Source: Paenibacillus sp. FSL H8-0537 (GTDB lineage Bacteria; Bacillota; Bacilli; Paenibacillales; Paenibacillaceae). From it: DNA of 64,000 nucleotides. Where the stretch lies: assembly GCF_038051995.1 (NCBI RefSeq), contig NZ_CP150290.1, forward strand, positions 6,424,501 through 6,488,500, in the 5' to 3' direction. Below, piece by piece: positions 26,549 through 34,921 of the stretch (positions are counted from its first letter, which is position 1; each line of letters begins with the position of its first letter). The notes below the pieces were generated by a model, which saw only the letters and a list, made by a program, of their open reading frames with translations, made no database searches and had not been told where the DNA came from. A program made the translations under genes and the position numbers.

Positions 26549-28081
26549 TTAACGTCCTACTACACCCGTATTATTAATGAGCTTATTCAGCATCTCATCA
26601 AACGTCGTCATAAAGCGCGCCGCTGCACTGTAAGCATATTGATATTTAATCATATCGGACATTTCCTCATCCAAGGAAACACCACTGGTAGACATCCGGC
26701 TTCCGTCTACTTGAGCCAGTTGGGCTTCCGCATTGGAGTTTTCCCGGGCAGCTGATTGGCTCTTAACTCCTAGCGCACCTACCAAGGCGCTGTAGAAATC
26801 TCCTAATGTAGCTTCCTTTATTCCGCCACCAGTAGCCGTCTCATCGAAGGAGAACTTTGCTTCGGTCATTTGAGACATGAGCAGCGCTAAAGTGTTATTG
26901 CCTTTTATAACTGTCGTAACACCTGCACCATCTGTTGTTGTTCGCATGGAAGAAGCAATTAGGTTTGAGTCTGCAGCAATGTCGGAGTTAATTTGGATGC
27001 TTGCTGCAGTTATCGTTGTAGATCCTGCCTTTATCGTAAACAACGGTTGTCCAGCAGCAGCCGGATTGCCAAGTGTATATCCAAGCTGATGCAGCCCATT
27101 TATACCGTCGACCGTCATCACTTGATCGGCCGTTGTAGGCACCGTCGTTCCCGGCAAGACAGAGCCTTTAGGAATCGTAACATCGAACTTGCCGTTCACA
27201 ATCGTATTAGCAAGTGTATCCAACTGCCCGACAAATTCAGCAACTGTATCCAAAGATACAAACATCCCGTGAACCTCTCCGCCAGTCAGAGTGCCATTAT
27301 TATAGGACTGCTCCAGCGAAAGAGCCGTTAGAGGCGTCGTTTCTCCACCAGTAACGAGGTTTGCACCTCCCATATTAATGGTATATCCATCCTCTGTATC
27401 CGTAACGGTAACATTTACGAGTTTGGACAACTTATCCGTTAACAGATCACGCTGGTCGCGAAGGTCGTTGGCATTGTCGCCAAGCGATTCTATTTTTTTA
27501 ATTTGGTCGTTCAACGCCGCGATGGAGCTCATCATGGAATTGGCTTGCTCCGCCGAGGTGTCGATCGTCATATTAATGTCAGCATCAAGATCGGACAATT
27601 GCTTGCTAAGTCCATTAAAGGTATCGGTTAGTGCTTGAGTACGTTCTACAAGTATTTGGCGAGCCGTTACATTTTCTGGATCTTTGCTGAGATCTGACCA
27701 AGCATTCCAGAAATCCGACAAAACGGTACGAATACCTGTGTCCGACGGTTCATTAACAAAAGATTCAAGTTTGCTCAGCGTATCCATCTGCACAGCCGTT
27801 GTTCCAGCAATATCCGATTGATCACGGTACTGCGCATCGAGAAAAGCATCGCGGATACGTGTAATCGATGTATATTCTACACCTGTTCCGATTTGACCTG
27901 GTGCTGTGGATTTCGTCATGCCATAGGCTTCCATTGGACGGGTTGCCACCATTGTTACTTTTTGCCGTGTATATCCTTCTGTGTTGGCGTTTGCAATGTT
28001 ATGACTGAGTGTAGTCAAAGCGACCTGCTGGGTAATCAGGCTTCGCTTCGATGTCTCTAATGAATGAAAAGTTGAGGTCAT
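26549..28081 (-). CDS. flgK: flagellar hook-associated protein FlgK (HAP1)
   Basis: This 510-residue protein has the rod/hook-family start TSTFHSLETSKRSLITQQ, the signature LSHNIANANTEGYTRQKV, and a C terminus MIKYQYAYSAAARFMTTFDE followed by MLNKLINNTG. FlgK is the first junction protein between hook and filament. The length is normal. It lies between flgN (its export chaperone) and flgL. Confidence 0.96.
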   Translation of the reverse strand: MTSTFHSLETSKRSLITQQVALTTLSHNIANANTEGYTRQKVTMVATRPMEAYGMTKSTAPGQIGTGVEYTSITRIRDAFLDAQYRDQSDIAGTTAVQMDTLSKLESFVNEPSDTGIRTVLSDFWNAWSDLSKDPENVTARQILVERTQALTDTFNGLSKQLSDLDADINMTIDTSAEQANSMMSSIAALNDQIKKIESLGDNANDLRDQRDLLTDKLSKLVNVTVTDTEDGYTINMGGANLVTGGETTPLTALSLEQSYNNGTLTGGEVHGMFVSLDTVAEFVGQLDTLANTIVNGKFDVTIPKGSVLPGTTVPTTADQVMTVDGINGLHQLGYTLGNPAAAGQPLFTIKAGSTTITAASIQINSDIAADSNLIASSMRTTTDGAGVTTVIKGNNTLALLMSQMTEAKFSFDETATGGGIKEATLGDFYSALVGALGVKSQSAARENSNAEAQLAQVDGSRMSTSGVSLDEEMSDMIKYQYAYSAAARFMTTFDEMLNKLINNTGVVGR

Positions 28082-28096
28082 CTGCTTGTCTCCTCC

Positions 28097-28594
28097 TTAA
28101 GCTTTACTATCAAATAATCCATTGCGCTTACTGCCTGGATATTGATTCATCGGATGCTGATAGACAAGATCCTCATTCGGGTCATCCATCATCAGGCTGA
28201 TTGAGAAATCCAGAAAAGACAACGATTGTTTAATTAATTGCTGGTTTAAAGTACTTGCTTCCTTAAGCTGAGCCAGTACCGTATTGAGCTGACCGTGCAT
28301 CTCCATCAGCTGGGATTTGATGACAGGATCAGTGACGGAGCGAATCAGCTCAGCTAAAATACCACTGCGGATTCTAAAACCGATATCTTTAAAATAACGG
28401 GAAGTCAGCTGGGTTCGCATACGCTCAAGCTCTTCTGCCTTTGCAACAAGCAGCTTCTGCTTCTGAGTGTGTACATTTAATTGCAGAACATCATTCTGAA
28501 TAATCATGTCCTTCTTACTCTGTTCAATTTCCAACAGGGTTCTATAGAGCTTTAACTGCTGCTGCAGAGTATCTGCAATTAACTCAAGAGACAT
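28097..28594 (-). CDS. flgN: flagellar export chaperone FlgN
   Basis: This 165-residue, wholly helical protein has ELIADTLQQQLKLYRTLLEI at the start and the FlgN-type heptads LLVAKAEELERMRTQLTSRY. It would bind the C termini of FlgK and FlgL before export. The position between flgM and flgK is diagnostic, and length and helix pattern agree. The last 20 residues (EDLVYQHPMNQYPG) look disordered. Sequence similarity in this family is weak, so synteny carries much of the call. Confidence 0.88.
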   Translation of the reverse strand: MSLELIADTLQQQLKLYRTLLEIEQSKKDMIIQNDVLQLNVHTQKQKLLVAKAEELERMRTQLTSRYFKDIGFRIRSGILAELIRSVTDPVIKSQLMEMHGQLNTVLAQLKEASTLNQQLIKQSLSFLDFSISLMMDDPNEDLVYQHPMNQYPGSKRNGLFDSKA

Positions 28595-28610
28595 CTCCGT
28601 TCACCTGTCC

Positions 28611-28889
28611 TCATTCACTTGGATTGTTGCTGAAGTAAGGAAGCAGCTTCTCAGCCAGCTTGCCTGAATCAACGTGATACGTTCCAGATGTTATGGATTG
28701 CTTCAAGCTCTCAATTTGCTTAGCGCGTTCAGGGCCATTCGTCTGACTCGTAGAGAGCATCTCCTTCGCGGCGGCTGAGATTTGCACCTCATCCTTCTTC
28801 TGCTTCTTATTGGCATTATTCACTGCCATGTCATTCTTCTTCTGGTACTGGTTAATCGAGTGGATACGACCAGGTTCATTTATCTTCAA
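28611..28889 (-). CDS. flgM: anti-sigma-D factor FlgM
   Basis: This 92-residue protein holds sigma-D inactive until the hook is complete. The family start KINEPGRIHSINQYQKK follows a TTG start codon at 28889, with AGGTGA 6 nt upstream; no ATG fits. The C-terminal half DEVQISAAAKEML and ITSGTYHVDSGKLAEKLL matches the sigma-binding helices. The upstream in-frame extension runs through the sigma-D promoter and is rejected. It is first in the flgM-N-K-L operon and so under feedback by the sigma factor it inhibits. Confidence 0.92.
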   Translation of the reverse strand: MKINEPGRIHSINQYQKKNDMAVNNANKKQKKDEVQISAAAKEMLSTSQTNGPERAKQIESLKQSITSGTYHVDSGKLAEKLLPYFSNNPSE

Positions 28890-28945
28890 TTTATTCACCT
28901 CATTTATTTGGACACATGCTAATAAGCCGATAACCTTTAACAGTA

Positions 28946-28972
28946 TTATCGGCTTATTCCCCAAGAAATTTA
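28946..28972 (-). promoter_or_regulatory. sigma-D promoter of flgM, with -10 inside an inverted repeat
   Basis: TAAA (28972-28969), 15 nt, GCCGATAA (28953-28946): a near-perfect sigma-D promoter about 55 nt upstream of the flgM start. The -10 lies in one arm of a perfect 13-bp inverted repeat whose other arm is 28921-28933, within the early transcribed region. Confidence 0.9.
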
Positions 28973-29007
28973 TAGTTATATCGACGATTGACAAATATTA
29001 ATAAATT

Positions 29008-29430
29008 CTAACGATCCTTATAGCGATCTATGCCTTTGTAAATGTTCTGATTTGCCTTCTGTGCTTCCAGCTCCTCAGCCCTTCTGGCATCCTCGCTGCG
29101 CATCTTCCCAGTATCACTAATTAAACGGGATCTACAGCTGTCACACATATTATTATCCCTAATGAACGTCCCGCAAACCTCGCACGGATAGGACATATTT
29201 GGCGCGTTCACAATCGAAATTCTTCCTTCTCGAACAAACTTCGTAATCTGGCGGACGGATACTCCCGTTTCATTGGATAAATCATTTATGTTTGTGCCTT
29301 TGTTTTTACGCAAATAATCGGAGCAAAGCTCATACTCTTTATCTATTTCTTTAATACAAGCCGGACAGACGTCACGAAAGTTCTTGGAGAACAGCTTGCC
29401 GCAGCGTGGACAATTATCTAAATTCATCAT
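29008..29430 (-). CDS. yvyF: YvyF-like flagellar operon protein
   Basis: This 140-residue protein matches the TIGR03826/YvyF family found before flgM in Firmicutes. It has a zinc ribbon (CPRCGKLFSK, then CPAC), a helix-turn-helix-like stretch (ETGVSVRQITKFVREGRI) resembling MerR/excisionase DNA readers, and a second ribbon (CEVCGTFIRDNNMCDSC). The role is unclear; in Bacillus it is linked to flagellin regulation. RBS GGGAGG lies 8 nt before the first of two tandem ATGs. A gap of 117 nt separates it from comFC. Confidence 0.88.
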   Translation of the reverse strand: MMNLDNCPRCGKLFSKNFRDVCPACIKEIDKEYELCSDYLRKNKGTNINDLSNETGVSVRQITKFVREGRISIVNAPNMSYPCEVCGTFIRDNNMCDSCRSRLISDTGKMRSEDARRAEELEAQKANQNIYKGIDRYKDR

Positions 29431-29546
29431 TAATTTCCGACCTCCCTGATCTACCTTTTGAAGTTATGATTAGCTCTATTCTAGCTGAAACAAACAATAA
29501 TTTCACTAGTAATCTTAATGAACTGGAAAAAAGTGATAGATTCTAA

Positions 29547-30458
29547 TTAAGATCTCGCCCATGTTAGAGCATAAATATCGATACGTGTTGGGCTTGCTTT
29601 TTGCAGAGCTTCCGAGCAAGCTTGAATCGTGCTTCCCGTTGTATAGATGTCGTCCACGAGCAGCAGTCGCAGTGTATGTTGATTTTCTTTCCGTGGATTT
29701 GCTAATAGAAGCTTCTCCACAACCACCGGTTTAACAGCGAAAAGACTCTCCATATCCTGCATGCGGGCTGAGCGGGTCTTAAAGCTTTGTTTAGCTGAAT
29801 GGCGGTTACGCTCCAATAAATGCATTAGAGGAATTTGAGCTTGGCGCGATACGATTCCTGCCAGTCTTTCTGCTTGGTTGAATCCTCGCTCCTCCGCACG
29901 TTCTGTGCTAACAGGCACATAGGTAATTGCATCCCAAACGGAAAATTCCCGCCTATCAAAGTTTCTTTGAGCCAAAAAATCCCTGCTGCCCGTGTAAATC
30001 CCTAGCCGGCCCGTTAATTCAAGCGTCATCCCAGTCAGAGGAGACATCAACATCTGTCCCATATACGGCTCCAGAGTTTCATTACCCCGATATTTATATC
30101 TGGCCAAAACCTCTCGCATTTCCTTGCTATATTGTACGGCGCTCCTATTACAAACAAAGGCTGTGTCACTTCGTCTTATACAGTCTGGACAAAAGACGCC
30201 ACGTCCACAAATTCGGCATTGCACCTGCTGAATCCAGGGGATGGAGGATAAACATGCCCTGCAAATCAGCTTATAAAAACTTGGGGACAGCGCGGCCCGT
30301 TGCCCGGACTTTAGAGAAGCTAATTCGGATGAAAAAGGCTTTGCCGATTTGCCGCATAGTGGACAAAGACGAATGGTCGGGCCGAGGAGACTAATGGCGT
30401 CTCCTAAATATTTGGTCAGTTGACGACCAAAACGGGATAAAGTAAGCCTGTTCATCAT
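29547..30458 (-). CDS. comFC: competence protein ComFC, phosphoribosyltransferase-like
   Basis: About 303 residues. The N-terminal zinc cluster (CPLCGKSAKPF, CRACLSS, CRICGRGVFCPDCIRR) is followed by a phosphoribosyltransferase domain with YVPVSTERAEERGFNQAE and the PRPP loop LLLVDDIYTTGSTI. ComFC works with the ComFA helicase in DNA uptake during transformation. ATG 30458 sits 5 nt after AAGGGGG and just after the comFA stop; an in-frame start at 30482 would overlap comFA. The length is somewhat above the usual 240 because of the N-terminal extension. Confidence 0.9.
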   Translation of the reverse strand: MMNRLTLSRFGRQLTKYLGDAISLLGPTIRLCPLCGKSAKPFSSELASLKSGQRAALSPSFYKLICRACLSSIPWIQQVQCRICGRGVFCPDCIRRSDTAFVCNRSAVQYSKEMREVLARYKYRGNETLEPYMGQMLMSPLTGMTLELTGRLGIYTGSRDFLAQRNFDRREFSVWDAITYVPVSTERAEERGFNQAERLAGIVSRQAQIPLMHLLERNRHSAKQSFKTRSARMQDMESLFAVKPVVVEKLLLANPRKENQHTLRLLLVDDIYTTGSTIQACSEALQKASPTRIDIYALTWARS

Positions 30459-30468
30459 GGGGTCCCCC

Positions 30469-32679
30469 TTACTTAGATACATGTTGAAAATAGCCTTTCG
30501 CCCGTGCGATACGGTTCATTTTTTTAATATGCTTGACGGCCAGCATTTGTGGGCGTGTACGTTCTTTTGCGCAAAAAACAACCCTTCCGTTTGGATCATC
30601 GCTGGCTCTTCCTGCTCTACCCGCCATTTGCACGAGTGAAGCTTCATCGAACAGCTGCCCGTCGGCATCCAGAATAAACACGTCGCTCCTAGGGATCGTA
30701 ACGCCACGCTCTAAAATCGTAGTCGTCACCAAAATGCGTATTTCTCCCGTGCGGAATTGCTGAACTTTGTCTCCCCGCTCTGGATCTTGGGAGGAGGTGC
30801 CTGCTACTTGAGAAATATTAAGCTTTTGTCTCAATAATGCTGCCATCCGCTCCACCTGTGAAATACGCTGAACAAAAACGAACAGCTGCGCGCCGCGACC
30901 ATAGGAGCGGAGCATGGCATCATTAAGCTGCCTAGGCAATTGAAGCTTGTCCAGCATTTGTCCCACACTCACCGTGTGAAGCAGTACTGGAACAGGAAGC
31001 GGATGGCGGTGAAAACGTACCGGGACTCTCGCATGTTCAAGCTTTCCACGTCGCGCCAGCTGCTGCAGCTTTGCTGGAGGTGTAGCCGAGAGCAGAATTT
31101 TGACGCCGTCAGGAGCGCAGCTTTTGTTGGCAGCATAGTGCAGTTGGGGATCATTATGATAGGGGAATGCATCCAGCTCATCAATAATGACCAAATCAAA
31201 AGCAAAATGGAATCTCAGCAGTTGATGCGTCGTCGCCAGTGTGATGTCGCCCTGCTCCCATTTTTGCTCGCTGCCGCCGTATAATGTGACCACATCACAC
31301 CCCGAAAAGGCTTTTCTAATACGCGGGCTCAGCTCCAGCACGACATCGCGGCGCGGTGTAGCGATTAGGACTTTGCCACCTCGCAGCAGAGTGGATTCGA
31401 CTATAGGAAACACCATCTCGGTTTTGCCAGCGCCGGTGACCGCCCATAGCAGAAAGCTGTTTTGTGTTGCGGCGAGCGGGCCAGCCGAAGCACTGCGAAG
31501 CGGCCGCTCTGTAAAATGCAGCGCGGCTTCTGCCGCCGCTGATTGAGCAGGGCTTAGCCCCCAGCGCGCGAGACGCTGCTGCGGGGGCGGCAGATCCATG
31601 GAGGAGCGGCTGCCGCCAGCTCCTCCTCCTATGATGAGCAGCTCGCATTCGCGGCTGCGTCCCATTGTGAGGCATGCGGTGCAATACGCGCATGCCTCTT
31701 GCCCGCAAGCTGCACAAGGTGTCATGTGCAGCTGCTCTTCTCCGCTGCCGCAGCGCAGGCAGCGAAGCGCGCGCTTAGCGCGCCGAGGCCAGCCGGCTTC
31801 GCGGCTGGCCTTCTTTGATACAGCGCTGCGCAGCTGTATCAAGCCCTGTAAGGACGCCAGCTGCAGCGTGGCGTCCTTATCCATGGAAGGGACAGCTGCC
31901 GCAGGCGCTGTCCCTGCAAGCAGTGCGTGCGCTTCGCCGCGCAGCAGCGCACGGCCTTGCAGCGCCGCTGCCGCCAGCTGCGCGGCGGCGGCAAGCGCCT
32001 CTGCAGGCGCGCGATCCACTCCGCGCGCCTGTCCACTACGCTCGCACCTATCCGCAGCCAATGCTGCCTGGTCTACTAAAGCAGACTGGCTTCGCCCAGC
32101 TTGTCCGACGGGTATCAGTATCATCCTTATTCTCTTCCCATCAAGTTCCTCCTGAGCTCCCTCTACCTGCACAAGCACTCCGCTGCTTGCCTTACTGATA
32201 GCAGCAGCAAGCCTATCTGACACCTCATCATCCCTTTCATTCCTGCAACGTGAGGCCCTTTCAGCCGCGGCTCCCGCCCCCTTTGGTTCCCATGGCTGTT
32301 TTCCCTGCATTTTCTGATACGGTTTCCCCGAGTATACCCCTCTCTGCCCACTGTCCTCCCTCCCTTGTCCAGCATTCCTACTTTTTCTGCCCGACCATCT
32401 CTTCGCTTGTATATCCAGCCAGCCTTTGAAGGAGCGTAGCCTTTCCATTCCTGCACTCTGATTTGCACTCTGCTTACTTTGCCTAACATACTGACCATCT
32501 CTATTATCATATTCGTTGAAGTGCCCAGCAGCCTCCAGCGCAATGCCGAGCGGAAGCGGTGCTTTCCATAGAAGCATCCCATCCGCATATTGCCAGAAGT
32601 CAATATCTACCTCAGGCGCAATAGTTACTTTACAAGACCAGCTGCCGAATTGCCGTACAACATAAATATAGGCTTTCAT
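30469..32679 (-). CDS. comFA: competence protein ComFA, DEAD-like ATPase with long Ala-rich N-terminal region
   Basis: The 736-residue protein is much longer than Bacillus subtilis ComFA (about 460). The C-terminal ATPase has Walker A AVTGAGKTEM (about 413), DELD (about 501), LLSATPP, LVTTTILERGVTIP and QMAGRAGR (motif VI). A four-cysteine zinc ribbon lies at about 303-335 (CLRCG, CAACG, CAYC). Residues about 80-300 are low-complexity, charged then alanine-rich, and GC-rich in DNA, with chained hairpins (separate entry). ComFA drives single-stranded DNA import. RBS AAAGGGGG; only about 30 nt separates the upstream terminator from ATG. Confidence 0.9.
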   Translation of the reverse strand: MKAYIYVVRQFGSWSCKVTIAPEVDIDFWQYADGMLLWKAPLPLGIALEAAGHFNEYDNRDGQYVRQSKQSANQSAGMERLRSFKGWLDIQAKRWSGRKSRNAGQGREDSGQRGVYSGKPYQKMQGKQPWEPKGAGAAAERASRCRNERDDEVSDRLAAAISKASSGVLVQVEGAQEELDGKRIRMILIPVGQAGRSQSALVDQAALAADRCERSGQARGVDRAPAEALAAAAQLAAAALQGRALLRGEAHALLAGTAPAAAVPSMDKDATLQLASLQGLIQLRSAVSKKASREAGWPRRAKRALRCLRCGSGEEQLHMTPCAACGQEACAYCTACLTMGRSRECELLIIGGGAGGSRSSMDLPPPQQRLARWGLSPAQSAAAEAALHFTERPLRSASAGPLAATQNSFLLWAVTGAGKTEMVFPIVESTLLRGGKVLIATPRRDVVLELSPRIRKAFSGCDVVTLYGGSEQKWEQGDITLATTHQLLRFHFAFDLVIIDELDAFPYHNDPQLHYAANKSCAPDGVKILLSATPPAKLQQLARRGKLEHARVPVRFHRHPLPVPVLLHTVSVGQMLDKLQLPRQLNDAMLRSYGRGAQLFVFVQRISQVERMAALLRQKLNISQVAGTSSQDPERGDKVQQFRTGEIRILVTTTILERGVTIPRSDVFILDADGQLFDEASLVQMAGRAGRASDDPNGRVVFCAKERTRPQMLAVKHIKKMNRIARAKGYFQHVSK
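31600..32031. repeat. chain of perfect intragenic hairpins in comFA
   Basis: Consecutive short perfect inverted repeats lie within the coding region. Pairs are 31600-31607/31619-31626 (8 bp), 31769-31774/31778-31783 (6), 31787-31795/31802-31810 (9), 31815-31824/31833-31842 (10), 31849-31859/31869-31879 (11), 31888-31896/31907-31915 (9) and 32004-32012/32023-32031 (9). Loops are 3 to 11 nt. Arms do not resemble each other, so this is not a dispersed repeat. They encode the poorly conserved Ala-rich linker and zinc region. Confidence 0.8.
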
Positions 32680-32708
32680 CCAGATATCCCCCTTTTAATA
32701 TCAAACGC

Positions 32709-32756
32709 AAAAAAAGCACATCTCAACAACGCCTAAGCGTTATCAAAGATGTGCTT
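32709..32756 (-). terminator. intrinsic terminator between the 33037 gene and comFA
   Basis: Stem AAGCACATCT/AGATGTGCTT (32714-32723 with 32747-32756) with an inner AACGC/GCGTT stem, followed on the minus strand by TTTTTTTGCG. The rest of the gap 32757-33036 shows no clear gene. Confidence 0.85.
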
Positions 32757-33036
32757 CATCCCGATTTTCCAAAAACTGTTTTGCTTGCTGAGTTCGACTT
32801 GCACATATAGGAAAACTGAGCCAACAAGCAACAACTGTTATTTGATTGCTCTAACTATAATGGATTAAACCGTTTTTATCAACGGTATACTTATTTAAAT
32901 GGCCAATTGCTAAATCTTCTGACCTTACTGTAAAGACTTTAGTCCGTATCTTTATTTCTCGCCTTGCTAAAACCGCTTCTCTGTCTTCAATATTTGCGCC
33001 CCACTTAGGCTCCTACACCTTCAAATCCCACATCTC

Positions 33037-33576
33037 TCAAAAAGGAATCTTCCCTAAATCGTCGGGGTTATGCAAATCGATGACGACAGGATACTCATTT
33101 TTGGTTATTACTCCATCCACCTGCAGTCGCCACAGCAGGCTGGAAGCCTCTGCTTCTTGTTTGTTTACGTTCGATTCGGCTTGCTGCTCATATTCATTCT
33201 GCCCTTGCTCTAGTCCACCTTCGAATTCTCTATTCTGCTCCAATTGCTTTGACAACAAATGAGTTAACTCGCTATCTTCATGCCTATCTACATAGAGACG
33301 TACTCCACCAGCTGCCCGATTCAACCGCTCGATGATTTCACGTGTTTGCTCACTGAGGCCGGCATCTACGACAGTCAAGTGTACGTCTACTCCCATCCAC
33401 CGCGAGAAGGAGAAGAAGGAGCGAATAGTCCGTTCCATATTGGAATACTGACGACTCGCAAGCAGCACATAATGTTTAGCGGAACGCCGCCGCTGGCGTT
33501 TCAAGCGGTAAACTGCATGCACAATGAAGCCAGCCAGCACATAGCAGCCCACGACTAACAAGAAAATTTTGATCAT
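33037..33576 (-). CDS. membrane-anchored hypothetical protein
   Basis: This 179-residue protein is of unknown function. Residues 3-22 (KIFLLVVGCYVLAGFIVHAV) form one membrane segment followed by a strongly basic stretch (RLKRQRRRS), so the rest should face the cytoplasm. The middle (KHYVLLASRQYSNMERTIRS, then VHLTVVDAGLSEQTREIIER) looks like the first strands of a GT-A-type nucleotide-sugar domain, but no DxD is seen. The end is Glu/Gln-rich then LWRLQVDGVITKNEYPVVID. RBS AGGAGG-like sequence precedes ATG. Its own terminator follows. Likely a real gene; no function assigned. Confidence 0.7.
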   Translation of the reverse strand: MIKIFLLVVGCYVLAGFIVHAVYRLKRQRRRSAKHYVLLASRQYSNMERTIRSFFSFSRWMGVDVHLTVVDAGLSEQTREIIERLNRAAGGVRLYVDRHEDSELTHLLSKQLEQNREFEGGLEQGQNEYEQQAESNVNKQEAEASSLLWRLQVDGVITKNEYPVVIDLHNPDDLGKIPF

Positions 33577-33964
33577 GGCACCGCACCTCCTGAAAATAAT
33601 ATAAGCCTTCCTTCCCTATCCCACACCCAGGTATTTTCCCATACATGCTTGGCCCTATTTTGCAGCCATCTCTTTTATTCCAAACTGCTGTTGCCGTTAG
33701 TCGGACTTATTTTCCTGCAAGGTTTAGAGTATTAAACAGACGGCTTTGCTGCTGCTCCCAACCTGTCTTGTTCTGCATTATATGCCTGCGGGCGCCCAGT
33801 GGTTCCTTCCTTGAAGGACATGCACACAGCTGTTGCCGAAAAAAACAATACCCGTTACAGCTAACACTTTGGCTCTCCTGTTTCTCGCTTTCTTTTTGTC
33901 ATCCACCCGGATTTGGGATCAGCTTTCTGTGTTCATCCTCCATCCCTTCACATCAAAGAGGCAA

Positions 33965-34010
33965 CAAAAAAAGAGCTTCCGCCCATGTAAACATGGTTCC
34001 AGAAGCTCTT
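33965..34010 (-). terminator. intrinsic terminator downstream of degU
   Basis: Stem AAGAGCTTC/GAAGCTCTT (33971-33979 with 34002-34010), inner stem CCATGT/ACATGG, and TTTTTTTG on the minus strand. It lies 175 nt after the degU stop, in a 600-nt gap (33577-34184) in which I see no other convincing feature. Confidence 0.82.
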
Positions 34011-34184
34011 CATTCGATCCTATCCGCCTTTATTCATTCCAATTCATATCATATTCCTGACATGTGCCCTAAGAACACTATGTAGATTGTCAAAAAGGGC
34101 AAACAGCGCAAGTATCCTCTGCCCTCATGAGTCACAGGAGCTTAACCTAGAACGCCCCAACCTTAATTCCCCTGGTCAGAAGAA

Positions 34185-34913
34185 CTACAGCGTAACCCAG
34201 CCAAACTTAATGGAGTTGATAACGGCTTGCGTACGATCATCCACTTCCATTTTTTGCAAAATGCTGCTGACGTGGTTTTTAACCGTTTTTTCGCTGATGA
34301 ATAGAAACTCGCCAATAAGCTTGTTACTTTTGCCCTCAGCCATCAGGCGCAATACTTCGGCCTCACGCCGCGTTAATGGATTATCATCGCCAGCGACAAA
34401 TTTCACGCCTGGCTCTTTCGCTGCTGCTGCGCCCGACACGACACCCATTTCATCCAAGTATGTCATACGACGCAGCTGGTTAATCAGCTTGCCTGTGACT
34501 TTAGGATGTATGTAAGCATGTCCGTTAACTACAGAGCGTATAGCATTAATAAGAGCCTCCGCTTCCATATCCTTCAGCAGGTAGCCTGTCGCTCCTTTGC
34601 GCAGCGTCTCAAATACATAACTTTCATCATCATGAATCGACAAAATGATGACCTTCACATCTGGGAAAATCGTCTTAAGCCGCTCAGTCGTCACGACCCC
34701 ATTTTCAATCGGCATATTAATATCCATCAGAACGATTTCTGGAATGGTATGATTGCAAAATTCGAGCACCTGAATGCCGTCACCGCATTCGCCAATGACC
34801 TCCAGGTCCTCCTCCATATTCAAGATACGTTTCAATCCTTCACGAAAAAGCTGATGATCGTCAGCAAGCAAAATTTTAATTTTACGTTTATGGTTAGGTG
34901 CGCTTTGGTTCAT
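34185..34913 (-). CDS. degU: response regulator DegU
   Basis: This 242-residue NarL/FixJ-type regulator has [18 protein letters not shown], phosphoacceptor Asp64 in IVLMDINMP, and a LuxR-type helix-turn-helix ([20 protein letters not shown], then [14 protein letters not shown]). DegU controls exoenzymes, competence (it assists ComK at comK), biofilm and, in Bacillus, flagellar genes. A linker of about 30 residues ([16 protein letters not shown]) between the domains is longer than usual. It follows degS by 8 nt with AAGGAG upstream. Confidence 0.95.
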   Translation of the reverse strand: MNQSAPNHKRKIKILLADDHQLFREGLKRILNMEEDLEVIGECGDGIQVLEFCNHTIPEIVLMDINMPIENGVVTTERLKTIFPDVKVIILSIHDDESYVFETLRKGATGYLLKDMEAEALINAIRSVVNGHAYIHPKVTGKLINQLRRMTYLDEMGVVSGAAAAKEPGVKFVAGDDNPLTRREAEVLRLMAEGKSNKLIGEFLFISEKTVKNHVSSILQKMEVDDRTQAVINSIKFGWVTL

Positions 34914-34921
34914 TCGTCATC

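Noticed and set aside
28890..28994. Longer FlgM start (127 residues)
   Set aside because: The extension is translated from the sigma-D promoter and its inverted repeat; the family start KINEPG follows a TTG with a good ribosome site.
31598..32198. Long plus-strand open frames opposite comFA
   Set aside because: They lie in GC-rich DNA where stop codons are rare, are composed of Ala/Arg/Pro runs, have no ribosome site and no recognisable family. They are shadows of comFA.
32757..33036. ComK box before comFA
   Set aside because: A/T runs such as AAAACAGTTTTTGGAAAA occur, but none has the AAAA-N5-TTTT spacing, and a terminator lies between them and comFA.
33645..34085. A 146-residue plus-strand frame between the 33037 gene and degU
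   Set aside because: Cys/Ser/Leu-rich sequence with no family features, no ribosome site, and it contains the degU terminator.
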